From Medakamo hakoo (Eukaryota > Chlorophyta > Trebouxiophyceae > Coccomyxaceae): a stretch of 64,000 bases of DNA. Position 1 is the stretch's first letter. Each line of letters starts with the position of its first letter. The notes under the pieces were generated by a model, which did no database searches, was not told where the DNA came from, and was given only the letters and a program-made list of their open reading frames with translations. Made by a program: the position numbers and the translations under genes. Location of the stretch: NCBI GenBank assembly GCA_026636295.1, contig CP089462.1, positions 682,001-746,000 on the forward strand, in the 5' to 3' direction. Of this stretch, positions 1 through 11,800 are shown in pieces.

Positions 1-79
1 GGGCGACGGGGGCCACCGCGCCCGTGCGCGCGCGGGCGCGAGCCAGGCGGGCGGGCGGGCCTGTCCGAAGGGCGGCCAT
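1..79 (-). CDS. N-terminal fragment of a gene running off the left edge
   Basis: An ATG on the minus strand at 79 opens a frame that stays open to the window edge. The visible 26 residues start MAALRTGPPARLARAR: rich in Ala and Arg, without acidic residues, which is typical of a mitochondrial or plastid targeting peptide. A short A-run (GAAAAAAAT) lies just upstream of the ATG, as at several other starts in this window. No family can be named from this fragment, and in DNA this GC-rich a short open frame is weak evidence on its own. Confidence 0.35.
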   Translation of the reverse strand, partial: MAALRTGPPARLARARARTGAVAPVA

Positions 80-424
80 GATTTTTTTCGGCGGTGCGGC
101 TTCGCTGTCGGCTCTCGGAGCGGTCGCGGGTGTGGGTGTGGGTGGCTGGAGAGTGAGGAGAGCCTCCCCCAGACCAAGACACAACACGCTGAACTCTCTT
201 GTCTTGCCTCTTCACACACACATACACGCAGGCTCTCACCGGCACACACACACCCCTCCCTCTCTCTCCCTCCTCTCCCCCAGAAAAAAAAAACAGGAAA
301 GACGCAAAGGCAGGCGCGAAAAAAAACTCGGCGCCGTGTCGGCTTGGTGAGACACAGGAAAAAGAAAACGGGGCGTGCCCCCGCCCAGGCGCGCGGGGCG
401 GGGCCGGCGGTCGTCGATCCCTCT
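80..424. other. Intergenic region, left edge to the eIF1A stop
   Basis: About 345 bp between the putative start of the left-edge fragment and the eIF1A stop codon. It holds CA/AC-rich stretches (around 215-260), C-rich pyrimidine tracts and several A-runs. It should contain the eIF1A 3' UTR and the promoter of the left-edge gene. No convincing gene seen. Confidence 0.5.
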
Positions 425-1304
425 TCAGATTTCGGCGACGTCCTCGAAGTCGAAGTACTCGTCCTGGTTTTCTTCATCCGCGAAGGCGTCGGCTTCGTTG
501 ACGCGGACTGGTGGTGGGTGGTGGCGTGGCGTGGCGTGGCGTGAGCGAAGAAAGAAAAAAGGCACCCAGAAAGAGCCAAGCCCCCCCGCCCACGCCCACG
601 CCACAGGCTGCGTCGTTCGTCGGCGCTGGGAGAGGCGCGCCGACACACACCCCCCACGCGCCCACACAAACAGAAAGCACTCACTCGACTCGGGCAGTTC
701 GCCGTACGCCTTCAACGACCGCGCCTCGTCCGCCTGGTACTTCAAAATCACATCCGCTTTCGCGTCCTGGAACTCGCGCAGGCCGACCAGGACGACGTCG
801 CCCGCGTTGACCCACACTTTTTTGCGCATCTTCCCACGGATGTGGCACAGGCGCTTGACGCCGTCGATGCACTGGGCTTCCAAGCGGCCGTTGCCCAGCA
901 TGCGCAGGACTTGGGCGTACTCTGTTTTTTTTGGGGGGGGGGGGCAGGGGGGGGAGACACAGGGCGGGGAGGTTGAGGCCGGCCAACAGTCCATCGCACC
1001 GAGTGGGCCGGCGCCGAGGAACAACCCCCGCTCCTCGCACACACAACTCACCCTGGCCGTCCTCCTTGAAGATGAGCTCCCGCTTCTCGTCCGACTCGGT
1101 CTTGCCTGGGGTGTGCAGGGTGGAGGAGGTGTGGGGAGACGCGAGTTGAGAGGAGGCGCGCCGACGGCGCGAATCGGCCGGCCGCAAAGCCGGGCGTCTC
1201 ACACGGCGCCTCCGCCCTCGGACCGCGCGTGCTCATTGCTGAGGCCGCTCATCCAACTCACCACGGCGGCGGTTCTTGCCGCCCTTGCCCTTGTTCTTCG
1301 GCAT
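425..1304 (-). CDS. EIF1A: Translation initiation factor eIF1A
   Basis: Cytosolic factor that binds the 40S A site and helps scanning and start-codon selection. Four exons on the minus strand: 1262-1304, 1052-1105, 685-921 and 425-507, giving 138 residues. It begins [14 protein letters not shown], the basic eIF1A tail, followed by the OB-fold ([18 protein letters not shown], then [15 protein letters not shown]) and the helical part ([19 protein letters not shown]). The last exon gives the acidic C-terminus ending FDFEDVAEI. All donors are GTGAGT and all acceptors CAG. The acceptor of the third intron is preceded by a C-run then an A-run. Length and motif order match the family, so the call is secure. 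Confidence 0.95.
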
Positions 1305-1617
1305 GGCGGGCGGAGCTTCTGGTGAGTTGCGGCGGCCGGCGCGAAGAGAGGAAAGACGACGGCGGGCCGGAGAGGGTGTGTGTGTCTTGTCTACGGCGGG
1401 TGGCTGCTAGCTGGCTGGGCTTTGCAGAGGGTGCGTGGGTGGAGGAATGGAGGGGATGCGGCGGCCGCTCTACATGAAGGCCGGGAAGAGTGTGTGTGTG
1501 TGTGTGCGCAGCGTGGCGTTTTGTGCGCGCCTCCCCTCTCAACCGGGCCCGCGCCTGACTTTTTTTCCATCGCCTCTCGCCCTACGGTGTGTCTTCCCCA
1601 CCCACCCCCTCACACCC
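1305..1617. promoter_or_regulatory. Region upstream of eIF1A
   Basis: About 310 bp between the eIF1A start (minus strand) and the stop of the next minus-strand gene. It must hold the eIF1A promoter and the 3' UTR of the BAP31-like gene. GT-rich stretches are visible (1375-1385, 1490-1505). No TATA element or gene was recognised. Confidence 0.4.
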
Positions 1618-2368
1618 TCACTGCGCCTTTTTCTCAGCGCGCGACGTCATCAGTGGCGGCGCGCTCGGCTCCCCGCCCGCGGCCGCCGCCGCTTTCGCCG
1701 CCGCACGCGCGGCCGCGGCCGCGGCCGACGCCGACCGGTCCAACGGCGGAGACGCGACGCCCGTGCGCGCGGCGGACGCCGGGCCGGGCGCGCCGCCGCC
1801 GCCGCCGCCCCCGGCCCCTTCCAGCGCACAGCCCGCCACGATGAGGGCGTGCACGCGCAGCAGGATCAGCCAAAAGGAAAAGGCGACGAAGGAGATCCAG
1901 GCGTTGCGCTCGGCCCGCCAGCGCTTGGCGAGCGCGGCCGTGGCGGCGGACGCGCCGCCGTAGGCGGACAGCGGGGCGGCGGACCGGGCGGCCGACGCAG
2001 ACCGGGCGGCCGACGCCAGCGTCGCGCCGGACGCGGCCGTCATGACGTGCGCCAGGCGGAACGCGCCCAGGACGCGCAGGCCCAGGGTCGCGTCGACGAG
2101 CGCCAGGACGCGCAGGCGGAAGGCCCTGCGGTTTTTTTTGGGGGGGGGGGGTTGTTTGAGGGTGAGTGATGGTGTGCGGGGGGCCGCCCCCGCGAGGGGG
2201 AGGGCAGGCCTCTCTCTTGGCGCGCTGGGGGTGGCCGTCCCCCTGCGGAAAGGAGGGGGGAGGGGGGGAAGGCGGCGCGCACCTGGTCGGCGGCGGCACG
2301 AGCAACAGCACGAGCAAAACGAACGGCACGACGAGCGCGACCTCGACGTACGTCGCCCAGGCTCCCAT
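1618..2368 (-). CDS. BAP29/BAP31-like ER membrane protein
   Basis: Likely an ER membrane chaperone or export adaptor of the BAP29/31 (yeast Yet) family. Two exons, 2283-2368 and 1618-2125, 197 residues. The N-terminus (MGAWATYVEVALVVPFVLLV) is a first membrane segment. A second hydrophobic stretch follows RAFRLRVLALVDATLGLR. The third sits in the family-typical ERNAWISFVAFSFWLILLRV. The tail is Ala/Gly-rich and ends EKKAQ, so the last four residues, KKAQ, fit a KKxx ER-retrieval signal. The intron's 3' end has a C-run then an A-run before the acceptor. The membrane part and retrieval signal fit well; the coiled-coil tail of animal BAP31 is replaced by low-complexity sequence. Confidence 0.75.
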
Positions 2369-2548
2369 GCCGGCAGAGAACAAAAAAAGGTTGTCTGTTT
2401 TATCGGCGGGGGTCGGTCGGCCGGGGCGCGGGGATGTCGCGGTGCCGCAAGGGACACACAAGGGGGTGAGAGTCACAAAAGTGGAGACGAATGCATGGAG
2501 GCGCGGCGCAAGACGCGCGTTTTTTTCGGCCGGCGGCCGGGGGTTTCG

Positions 2549-4522
2549 ATGGCGTCCGCGGACGCCTGGCTGCCCGGTGGGGCGCTGGTCGCGGCCTTTG
2601 GGTCCCTGGCCAGTCATGGCGCCATCTCCGTGGAAGCCGTCCTCCCAGGCGGCGCCCGCGCGACGGCCCTGCTGCTGACCCGCGGCAGCGGCAGCGGGCC
2701 CAACCCAGCGACCGGCCCGCCCGACACAGCCCGCGTCGCCCTGGCCGCCCCCTCCCGCCCGGCCCTCGCGTCCGCCGCCGCCGCGCTGTTGGCAGCAGCC
2801 AGAGGTGGGGGCCAGCCCGGGCGCGACGACGGCGGCGGCGGCACGTTTCGGTACCTCGACCCGTCCGGCGCGGCGCGCGGCCCGTTCCCCTTCACCCGCC
2901 TCGCCGCCTGGGCGGCCGCCCGCTTCTGGCCGCCCGGCTTCTTGGTGCAGGACTGCGCGTCCGGTTCTTGGCTGTCTGTCGAACTCGCGGTCGCAGCGGG
3001 GCGGGTGCTGGCTGGCGAAGCGCCGCAGGCCGCGGCGGCCGCGGCCTGGCCCGGAGGCGGTGGCGGGCCAGAGGGACGCCCGCGACCGCTGCCGCCGCCG
3101 GCACCAGGCGGACATGGTGTTTTTTTTCCGCAAGACGCGGACATGGCGGACGCGGCGGCTGCCCGGGACGCCGTCGCCGCCGCGCGCGCGCCCGGCGGTC
3201 CCCTGGCCGGCCTGCCGGTCGAGGCCGGCCGGGCGGTGGCCGCGGCCGTCGCAGCAGCGGCGCGCGCGGGCGGCGGCGGCGCGATGGACGTCGACGCGTC
3301 GGCGCTCGACGCCGCGCGCCGCGTGCTGACGCGCTGGGCGTCCGCCGACGCCGCGCCGCTGCTGACTGGCGTGCACGCGCCTCCCCCGCCCGCGTCCATC
3401 ACGCTCGTCCTCGACACCAACGTCCTCCTGACGCGCGCGTCGCTGGTGCTGGGCCGCGTCCGCGAAGGCCTGGACGCGGATGGCGGCGGTGGTGGTGGGG
3501 CGGGCGGGGCGTCGCCCCACCAGCCCCCCATCACCTTTTTGATCCCGTGGGTCGTGGTCGGCGAGCTAGACCGCATCAAAGACCGGCGAGCGGGCGGCGG
3601 CGTGCTGGCGGACCTGGCGCCCGCGGCGCGCGCGGCGCTGGCCACGCTGAGCCGGGAGGTGGCGACCGCCGGCGCCCAGCGCCCGACGTCCGTGCGCGTG
3701 GCCGTCGAACCCCTCGCCACGGCGCGGGCGGGTGCGGCACGCTGGGCGGACGCCGCACCGCGCGGCAGCGAGCCGCCGGGCGCGGACGACCTTATCCTCG
3801 CGTGCTGCCTGGAAGCCGCGGCGGGCGGCGGGCCGGGCGCTGCCACGCTGCTGGTCACCCTGGACAGGGGGCTGGCCCTGCGGGCGGGCGCCGCCGGCAT
3901 TGGCGTGGTTGAACCGCGTGACCTGCCGCGCAGCCGGGCTGGGATGGCGGAGGTGGCGGGCCGGGCGGCGGCGGTGGCGGCCGCGGCGCCAGCCGCGTGC
4001 CCGCCGCCCGCCCAACCCCTGCGCTCGCCGTCCCCGCCGCTGCCCGCCCTCGACGCGGCCAGTGTCGCCACGCTGGCCGCCGATTTGGACGACGCCCTGC
4101 TCACCGGTCTCGGCACCGCCGCCGCCGCCTGTCTGGCCGCCACGCACGGCGCCGGCGTGTGGACGGAGCTTGTGCCCGACCCGCCGCCGTGGACGGGGCC
4201 GGGCGGCACCTCGTCCGTCCTGGCCTGCGTCCGCGCCACGTTCTCCTCCTCCATCGCGGATTTTTATGGTCCGGGCAAAGGCGCGCGCGCGCGCGCGGCG
4301 CGGGACGCGGCCGACGCGCTCGCCAAGGCCCGGTCCGCGGCGGGGAGGCGGGGCGGCGGTGGGAGTGGGTCGCGCAGCGTCGCGGCGCTGCGCGCGGTGC
4401 TGCGCCCAGCGCTAGACCTGCTCTCGGATTTCCCGACTGCGGGCGATGCGGCCGCGGCGGCCGCGCTGGCGAGCGCCAGGGCTGTGGCCGGGCGTGTGGC
4501 GGCGGCGGTTGGTTTGGCGTGA
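2549..4522 (+). CDS. GYF-domain plus PIN-domain (SWT1-like) endoribonuclease
   Basis: One exon, 657 residues. Around residues 98-140 is a GYF-like domain (FRYLDPSGAARGPF, then a tryptophan-rich stretch and FLVQDC), a proline-peptide-binding fold. A PIN nuclease domain covers about residues 283-458, with the expected acidic residues in LVLDTNVLL, VVVGELDRIKD, GADDLILACC and VTLDRGLAL. A C-terminal helical region (TELVPDPPPWTG to SSIADFYG) resembles the tail of SWT1, a nuclear RNA quality-control PIN protein. The start chosen is MASADAW; an in-frame ATG at 2495 would add 18 residues. The 3' UTR begins with a T-run followed by a G-run. The PIN assignment is firm; the GYF call rests on the W/Y-GPF pattern. 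Confidence 0.72.
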   Translation: MASADAWLPGGALVAAFGSLASHGAISVEAVLPGGARATALLLTRGSGSGPNPATGPPDTARVALAAPSRPALASAAAALLAAARGGGQPGRDDGGGGTFRYLDPSGAARGPFPFTRLAAWAAARFWPPGFLVQDCASGSWLSVELAVAAGRVLAGEAPQAAAAAAWPGGGGGPEGRPRPLPPPAPGGHGVFFPQDADMADAAAARDAVAAARAPGGPLAGLPVEAGRAVAAAVAAAARAGGGGAMDVDASALDAARRVLTRWASADAAPLLTGVHAPPPPASITLVLDTNVLLTRASLVLGRVREGLDADGGGGGGAGGASPHQPPITFLIPWVVVGELDRIKDRRAGGGVLADLAPAARAALATLSREVATAGAQRPTSVRVAVEPLATARAGAARWADAAPRGSEPPGADDLILACCLEAAAGGGPGAATLLVTLDRGLALRAGAAGIGVVEPRDLPRSRAGMAEVAGRAAAVAAAAPAACPPPAQPLRSPSPPLPALDAASVATLAADLDDALLTGLGTAAAACLAATHGAGVWTELVPDPPPWTGPGGTSSVLACVRATFSSSIADFYGPGKGARARAARDAADALAKARSAAGRRGGGGSGSRSVAALRAVLRPALDLLSDFPTAGDAAAAAALASARAVAGRVAAAVGLA

Positions 4523-4992
4523 GGCGCGCGGCTAGGGAGGGTGTAGAAGCGACGCGAGAGGCTTTCGTTTTTTTTGGAGGGGGGGGGGGCTGTGCGACCC
4601 ACCCGGCCCGGGAGAGGAGGCGGCAGCACGGCCAGGGGACACGCTTTTACACGCTCCCACACCGCGCCACCGCCGCCGTCGCGTGGGAGGCAAAACAGGC
4701 ACCCACACACCGGAAGAAAAAAGGCACGAGCGCGCGTTCAGTGTGGGGGGTGGGCGGGGAGTCCTCCAGTTTCTTGTTTTCAACCTTTGGGCCCCCGACA
4801 CACACCCACACACCGTTTTTTCTTTTTCCCGCACGAGCCGTGCTTGCCTTTGGTTGTTTGCTCTCACTCTCCGTTTTCACGCTCTCACGTTTTCACACAT
4901 TGTAGGGGATCAGGCAAGGAAAACACACAAACACGGCTTTTTCAGGCGCGCGGGCCACGCGGCAACACGCAAACCAGGCTACAGAAAAAAGC
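4523..4992. other. 3' intergenic region between convergent genes
   Basis: 470 bp between the stop codons of the GYF-PIN gene (plus) and the LHCII gene (minus); it carries both 3' UTRs. It contains a T8 tract followed by a G-run (about 4569-4590), CA-rich stretches and a T-rich patch near 4815-4870, clearly less GC-rich than the coding DNA. No gene seen. Confidence 0.5.
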
Positions 4993-6604
4993 TTAGTTCG
5001 GGACGAAGCGGCCGGCGTTGGCGAAGCCGTTGTTGACCGACGGGTTGGCCAGGTGCTCGTCCAGGTTGGCGATGGGGCCCTTGCCGGTGACGATGGCCTG
5101 GACGAAGAAGCCCAGCATGGAGAACATGGCCAGGCGGCCGTTCTTGATCTCCTTGACCTTCAGCTCGGCCAGCGTGTCCGGGTCGTCAGCCAGGCCCAGG
5201 GGGTCGAAGGGGCCGCCCGGGTACAGGGAGTCCAGGCCCTCGACGCCGGGGGCCTCGCCGGCGTAGCGGAACGCCTCGGCCTGGCCCATCAGGGCGACCT
5301 GGACGGCGACCGTCGCGACGATGGACTGGGCGTGGATCAGGGACGGGTTACCCAGGTAGTTCAGGCCGCCGTCGGCGAAGATGGCGCCGCCGGCCTTGAA
5401 CCAGACCTCGGCGTCGTTGCCGAAGTCGACGCCGTTCTTGGCCAGCAGCTCGGGGGTGATGCAGCCCAGGGCGCCCAGCATGGCCCAGCGCGCGTGGATG
5501 ACCTCGATCTCGCGGTAGCGGGCGAAGGTCTCCGGGTCGGCGGACAGGCCGGCCGTGTCCCAGCCGTAGTCACCCGGGAACTCGCCGTTCAGGTAGGAGG
5601 GCGGGGAGGTGAAGGGGCCCTGGGGAGGTGGGAGGAGGGGGGAGCGGTGGCGGGGGGGTGGGTGCGCGGGTCTCAGGATAAGAGAATGGGTGCAGGTGTG
5701 GGGAGCCGCGCACAGGGCGCCGCGCCGGGCGTGGCAGGGAGGGCCGGGGCGTGCCGCCGCACTTGGCGACTCGCAGCCGCCCTCAAGGCTGGGCCTGACT
5801 CACGGCTGAGCGGTGGGCGGCCCAGGCGGGCCCTGGCGGCGGCTCCGACCAGACACACCCCACCCCCTCTCTTCCGCGCATGGGCGCTCCCCGCATTTTT
5901 TTTTCTTACCAGGAACTTGGGGCGGTCCGGGCCGTACCAGGACAGACCGGCGGACGAGCCCGACGAGCGGGACGCGCCCTTGGTCTGCTTGACGGTGCGG
6001 CGCATCGTCGTCTGGAGGTGTGTTGGGGGGCGGGGAGGGGCGGTGTGTGCGTGAGGCGCGAACGGAAGAGTGGGGGGAGAAAAAACCTGCGAGACAGGGC
6101 AGGGGCACGAGCCTGCGATGTGCCGCGCACACACGCGCATGCGCGGACACGTGCACGTGCGTGAGCACGCGGCGGGCGGGCAGTGGCGGCCGCGGCGACG
6201 CGGGCGCGCGGAGGGGAAACGGAAAGAGGGCGGGCAGGCTGGTCCCCCCCACCCCGGGCGAGGTTGGCGCCCGCCCGCGCCCGGAGGGGTGGTGCCAGGC
6301 CCGGCCGACTTCCCTCGCGCGCGGCGCGCGTGGGCGCCGCGCGCGCCCGGCCACCCGTCAGGCGGTGCGGTCGCCACGGCAGCATTGCAAGGGGGAGGCG
6401 ACCAGCGACGCCGGGAGCGCGGGCGCGGCGCGGCGGGGGGCGGGGGACGCCCCTCTATCCCAGGCACAACCGCCTTCCGGGCCGTGATAGGCCTGCCCCG
6501 ATTCCGCCTCCCCCGCGCGCCCGGCCGCCGCCGCGCCCGCCCGGCCGCCCATCCCCGGCACGGCACAAACTCACGCGAGTGGCAGAGCACACAATGGAAG
6601 ACAT
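4993..6604 (-). CDS. Light-harvesting chlorophyll a/b protein (LHCII type)
   Basis: Plastid-targeted antenna protein of photosystem II. Three exons, 6575-6604, 5910-6011 and 4993-5619, 252 residues. Exon 1 gives [10 protein letters not shown], the start of the transit peptide. Exon 2 carries the LHCII trimerisation motif WYGPDR. Exon 3 has [19 protein letters not shown], the first chlorophyll-binding helix ([11 protein letters not shown]) and the matching third helix ([19 protein letters not shown]). The chlorophyll-ligand Glu/Arg pairs are present. Introns are 563 and 290 nt, long for this window; the second starts GTAAG followed by an A-run. Codon choice is almost entirely G/C-ending, as expected for a highly expressed gene. 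It could equally be named LHCB or LHCBM; the family call is firm. Confidence 0.96.
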
Positions 6605-6926
6605 GGTGATGGGTGGTTTGGGAGGGGTGGAGGGGTGTTGTGGAGAGACCGAACAAAAGAGGAGTGTGAAAGAGTGCGCGGGGGTGGGAGAGAGGAGACC
6701 AAAAAAAAGGTCCGCCCCCTCTCTCTCAAAGCACAGTTTTGCGCCCTCTCCTCTGTCCGAGCCGCGGCCGCGCCGGCACGCAAGCCCACTCCCGCACGCA
6801 CCGCACGCGTACGTCGCACGTCCCCTCGTGCACCTCATTCGCTGGGCGCCCGCGTTTCTCTCGCCAGCCTTTCGTCGCGCCTGCACCTGCCCGCATCGGC
6901 GCGCCGCCGCCGCTCTCCCACAGACC
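6605..6926. promoter_or_regulatory. Divergent region between LHCII and a small plus-strand gene
   Basis: 322 bp between two head-to-head start codons, so probably a shared promoter. CG-rich core with A-runs at 6701-6708. The plus-strand ATG follows a pyrimidine-rich stretch ending CCACAG at 6918-6923, so a 5' UTR intron is possible. Confidence 0.45.
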
Positions 6927-7169
6927 ATGGCGGGCGGTGATTACCCTAAACACGTCTGGTCGCCGGCCGGCGGCTGGTACTCCGACCCGCGGCACTGGCG
7001 GCGCAACACCGCCCTGGCGTTTGCCGCGCTGGCGACCGCGGCGTTCTACATCGGCCGCGCGTCGGCGCGGCGCGAAGTGCGGCACGCCGCGCCCGTGCGC
7101 GAGATCCCGTCCGGGCGGTGGAGCGATGTGCCCCCACCCCGGCCGGGCGCCATTGGCGGTGCGCCATGA
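6927..7169 (+). CDS. Small single-span membrane protein, probably a complex I accessory subunit
   Basis: 80 residues, one exon. The N-terminus reads WSPAGGWYSDPRHWRRNT, followed by one hydrophobic segment (ALAFAALATAAFYIG) and a basic, proline-rich tail with IPSGRW. This arrangement matches, from memory, a small accessory subunit of plant mitochondrial complex I; I could not check this. If right, the protein sits in the inner mitochondrial membrane. No cleavable targeting peptide is evident, which is common for such subunits. The stop codon is clear. Divergent from the LHCII gene. The reading frame is well supported; the function is tentative. Confidence 0.55.
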   Translation: MAGGDYPKHVWSPAGGWYSDPRHWRRNTALAFAALATAAFYIGRASARREVRHAAPVREIPSGRWSDVPPPRPGAIGGAP

Positions 7170-7641
7170 AGAAAGACGCGCGGGCGGCGGCCAGGCCGCG
7201 TCGACCTTCCTGCGCGGCGACACGCGCGTGCACACCTTACTCGGCCAACCTGCTCCTCCCCGTTCTTGTCTCCCCTTAGGTTTCCGTATTCCGCGCCCGC
7301 CCGTGTGTGGAGCCACAGCCGCGTAGAGTGAGCGTGCGCACGTGCGCGTGTGCGAGGCGTTTGTGTAATGGTCGCGCCGTTGTGCTCCTTTTTTTCCCTC
7401 TCAACCATCCCATCCATCCGTTCCTTCCCCCTGTGCTTGGCTTCACACACCCCCACACGCGCCCGCCGTCCACCCCGTTCTCAAGTGGAAAGGCAATACA
7501 AAGCAAAAGGCGTTACAAAAAAGAAGGAAGCGTGGTCGGGCTTCCAAGACTCTCAAAAAAACTCTCACCTCTCTCTCTCCTCACCTCCCACCTGTCTCTC
7601 GCTCACCTCTCACCTCCCCCCATCCATCCGACCTCCCTCCC
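7170..7641. other. 3' intergenic region between convergent genes
   Basis: 472 bp between the small membrane-protein gene (plus) and ATG8 (minus). A TGTAA element (about 7363-7367), the usual green-algal polyadenylation signal, lies some 195 bp after the plus-strand stop. The ATG8 side is CT- and CCATCC-rich. No gene seen. Confidence 0.45.
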
Positions 7642-8865
<1,224 letters not shown>

Positions 8866-11800
8866 TCACCCACCCTTCCGGGTGGCCATCGCCGCCAGCG
8901 CGGGCGACGGGCCCAGCGCCGGAAAGTCTGTGGCTGCGAGTGCAAACTCCGGCTGTTTGGGCGGGGGCGGTGGAGGCGGCGGCGGCGGACGCGGACGCGG
9001 ACCGGGCGGCGAGGCCGCCGCGCTCTCCGCGGGGGACGCTCTCCCCGGGGCGGCCGACGGCGCGGCGGCGGCCGCCGCCCACCCACCCCGCGGGCTGGCG
9101 GGTGGTTTCGGTGCAGGAGCAGCAGCAGCAGCAGACGCCGTTTTGCCGCGTGTCGACGCGGGCGGCGAGCACGGCTCAAAGCCACCGACCAGCGGCGGCG
9201 GCGGCGGCGGGACGACACCGGCAGGCGCGACGGGAGACGGCGGCTGGCGCGGCGACCGGGCCACGCGCACCGGTGGCGGCGGCTGGGGTGCCGTCAGCAG
9301 GACGTCGGCCAGCGTGCGGCGGGGTGTGGCAGCGCTCGACCCACCACCGTCGCCGGACGGTGGGGGTGTGGCGGCCGCGGCCGCAGCGGTCGCCACGGGC
9401 AGAGCCGGCCACGCGGCTTCCTCGCCCGCGGCCGGAGGGGGTGGGGACGGTGGCACGGCGACGGCGGGTGGTGGTGGTGTCGCCTGACGAGATGGAGGAC
9501 GGGGGGCCGGCGGCGGCGGCGGCGGCGACGACGACGGCGGAGGTGTCGCCTGGCGCGAGGGCGGGCGCGGCGGCGGCGGCGGCGCGGCCACCTCCGGCTC
9601 GCCTGGCGCCGGCGCACCAGCACCGACCCCGCCCGCTCCGCTCACCCGCGGCCGGCCGCCTAGGCTCTGCGACCGCGACCGACCGCCGCCGGGCCCGCCC
9701 CCGCCCCCGCCCCCGCCCCCGCCCCGCCCGCCGCGGTGGGTGTAGCCAGGCGCGGCCCACTCTGACCTGACGGCTCCCCGGCCGGCCGCGCCGCCCGGCT
9801 CGCGCGGCCGGGGCGCCGGCCGCGCGCCGGTCCCTTCCGCCAGGCGCAGCTGGAGCATGAGGGCGGACAGGTCGCCTTCCAGCGAGGTGACGGCCGTCGT
9901 CGCGGACAGCGGCAGGCGGCCCGGGCGGCTGCCGCGGCCGCCGCCCGGCCCGGCGCCATTCACTCGCAGGCCGTGCCCGGCCGCGCCCGCGGCCGCCGCC
10001 GCGGCCGCCGCCCGGGCCAGGATGGACGGCGGCCGTTCTCGGACGATGGCTGGCGGCTGCGGCGGCGGTGGAGACGGTGGGAGTGGGGGTGGTGGAGGGC
10101 CCGGCACCGGCGGCGGCGGCGCGGGTGGCGGCGCAGCACCCGGCCCGCGGCTGCCAAGCCGACCGGGCCCGGCGGGACGCCGGTTGCGGGACCGCCCGCG
10201 CTCATGGCCGGAGCCGTTGGACGTGGGTGGCGGTGGTGGAGGTGGGGGTGGTGCGGCCGGCGCGGCCGCGGCGGCGGCTGCCTTGGCAGCGGCCGCGCTC
10301 TCCGCGGCAGCGGCACTCGCCACCTCCGTCGCGGCCCGGATGGCCGGCACGACGCGGGCCTGGTAGTGCGCGGCGCGGGCGCCCCACGCATTGCGGAAGA
10401 TGCCGTCCAGCTCGGCGATGGCGGCGCCCAGGGCGCGGGCGGCTCCCGGCGGCAGGCCGGCGGCGGGCAGGGCGCCGCCGGCCGCGGACGCCGCCGCGGC
10501 CGCGCGCGCGACCGCGCCTTCGACGAGGGCGGAGCCGAGGCCCAGGGCTTTCACCACCCGCGCCGCGGCGCCTTTGGCCAGCGGCCGACCCAGGTTGTTG
10601 GTGGGCGCCAGCGGGTCGGCGATGTTGAGGTGTTTGGCCGCAAAGGCCGGCGGCAGGGCGGCCGGGCGCGGCAGGTGCGGGTGCGGCGGGGCAGGGCGGT
10701 CGTCCGCGGACGCCCCGCTCGGCGGCCGGCCGGCGCCGCCACTCCCGCCCACGCTCCCAAACTCGTTGATGAGGCCGCGCAGGCGGTGCCGGGTCAGGAC
10801 GGGCGACGGCGGCGCCGGCCAGTCGGGCGGCGGCGGCGGCGGACGCGTCACCAGGCTCTCTAGCAGGTCAAAGGCCGCGCCCGCGTCGGCCGCGCCGCAC
10901 AGCGCCGCGCCCGTCGCCGGGTCGGCCAGCGCGCCGAGGGGGACGGGCCCCGCCACCGTGAGGGCGTGCCCCGCCCAGTCAAAGCAGGCAAACGTGGCCA
11001 GGAACGCGCGCAGGATGGCCAGCGGGCTGTCCAACGGGTACGGGCACGGCAGGGTGGGCGGGCCGCGCGCGCCGGGTCCGGCCGCCGGCGCGGGCACGCG
11101 CGCGCCGCCGGACAGGAGGTGCAGGACCAGAGCTTCCAGGCCGTAGGTGGACAGGAGCCCGGCATGCGCGCCCAGCAGGCGGCCCTCGTACGCCGCCCAC
11201 GCCTTGACGGCCAGGACGCCGCGCTTGAAGAGCGACGCGCGGCCGACCGCTCGCGACGCGGCCTCCAAAAACGCGACGGCCCGCAGCCCGCCCAGCGTCG
11301 CGGACGACACGTCCACGACCGCGTCGCCCACCACGCACTTGAGCAGGCGCACTTCGGCTTGGACGAGCGTCACGTGGCGGATGGGGAAGGGCGCCGCCGG
11401 GTCCCGGCCCGCGGCCGTCAGCGCGGCTTCCAGGCGGTCGGCCCAGCCAGGCCCGAGCGGCGGCGCGCGCGAGCCCGGGCGCTGGACGAGGGCGACGTCG
11501 ATGTCGCCGTCGGGGAGGTAGGTGCGCAGCGGGACGGAGCCGAACAGGCAGGCTTCGACCTGGCGGGCGGTGGTTGGAGGGGGCGGGCGGGCGGGCGTGA
11601 GGGAGGGAGGGAGGGAGGGAGGTGGGGACGGTGAGGACGTTCAGTTTCGGACCCGTCCGTCCTGGAAAAAAAAACCACCACCACCCCCACTGCTCACCTC
11701 GCTCTCGGCGAACGTCGACGCCACCAGCGCGCGCACGTACGCAAAGATGGCCGCCCTGCACGCATTCGACGCGGGCGACGGCGAGATGTGGTCCAACAGC

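Noticed and set aside
3117-3134. Possible 18-nt micro-intron GTGTTTTTTTTCCGCAAG in the GYF-PIN gene
   Set aside because: It has GT...AG ends and keeps the frame, but is far shorter than any intron here; reading it through as coding is simpler.
1634-3520. Very long open frame on the minus strand across the BAP31-like and GYF-PIN genes
   Set aside because: GC-rich DNA makes long antisense frames common. This one is Arg/Pro/Gly-rich, crosses a real gene on the other strand and matches no family beyond the BAP31-like exon parts.
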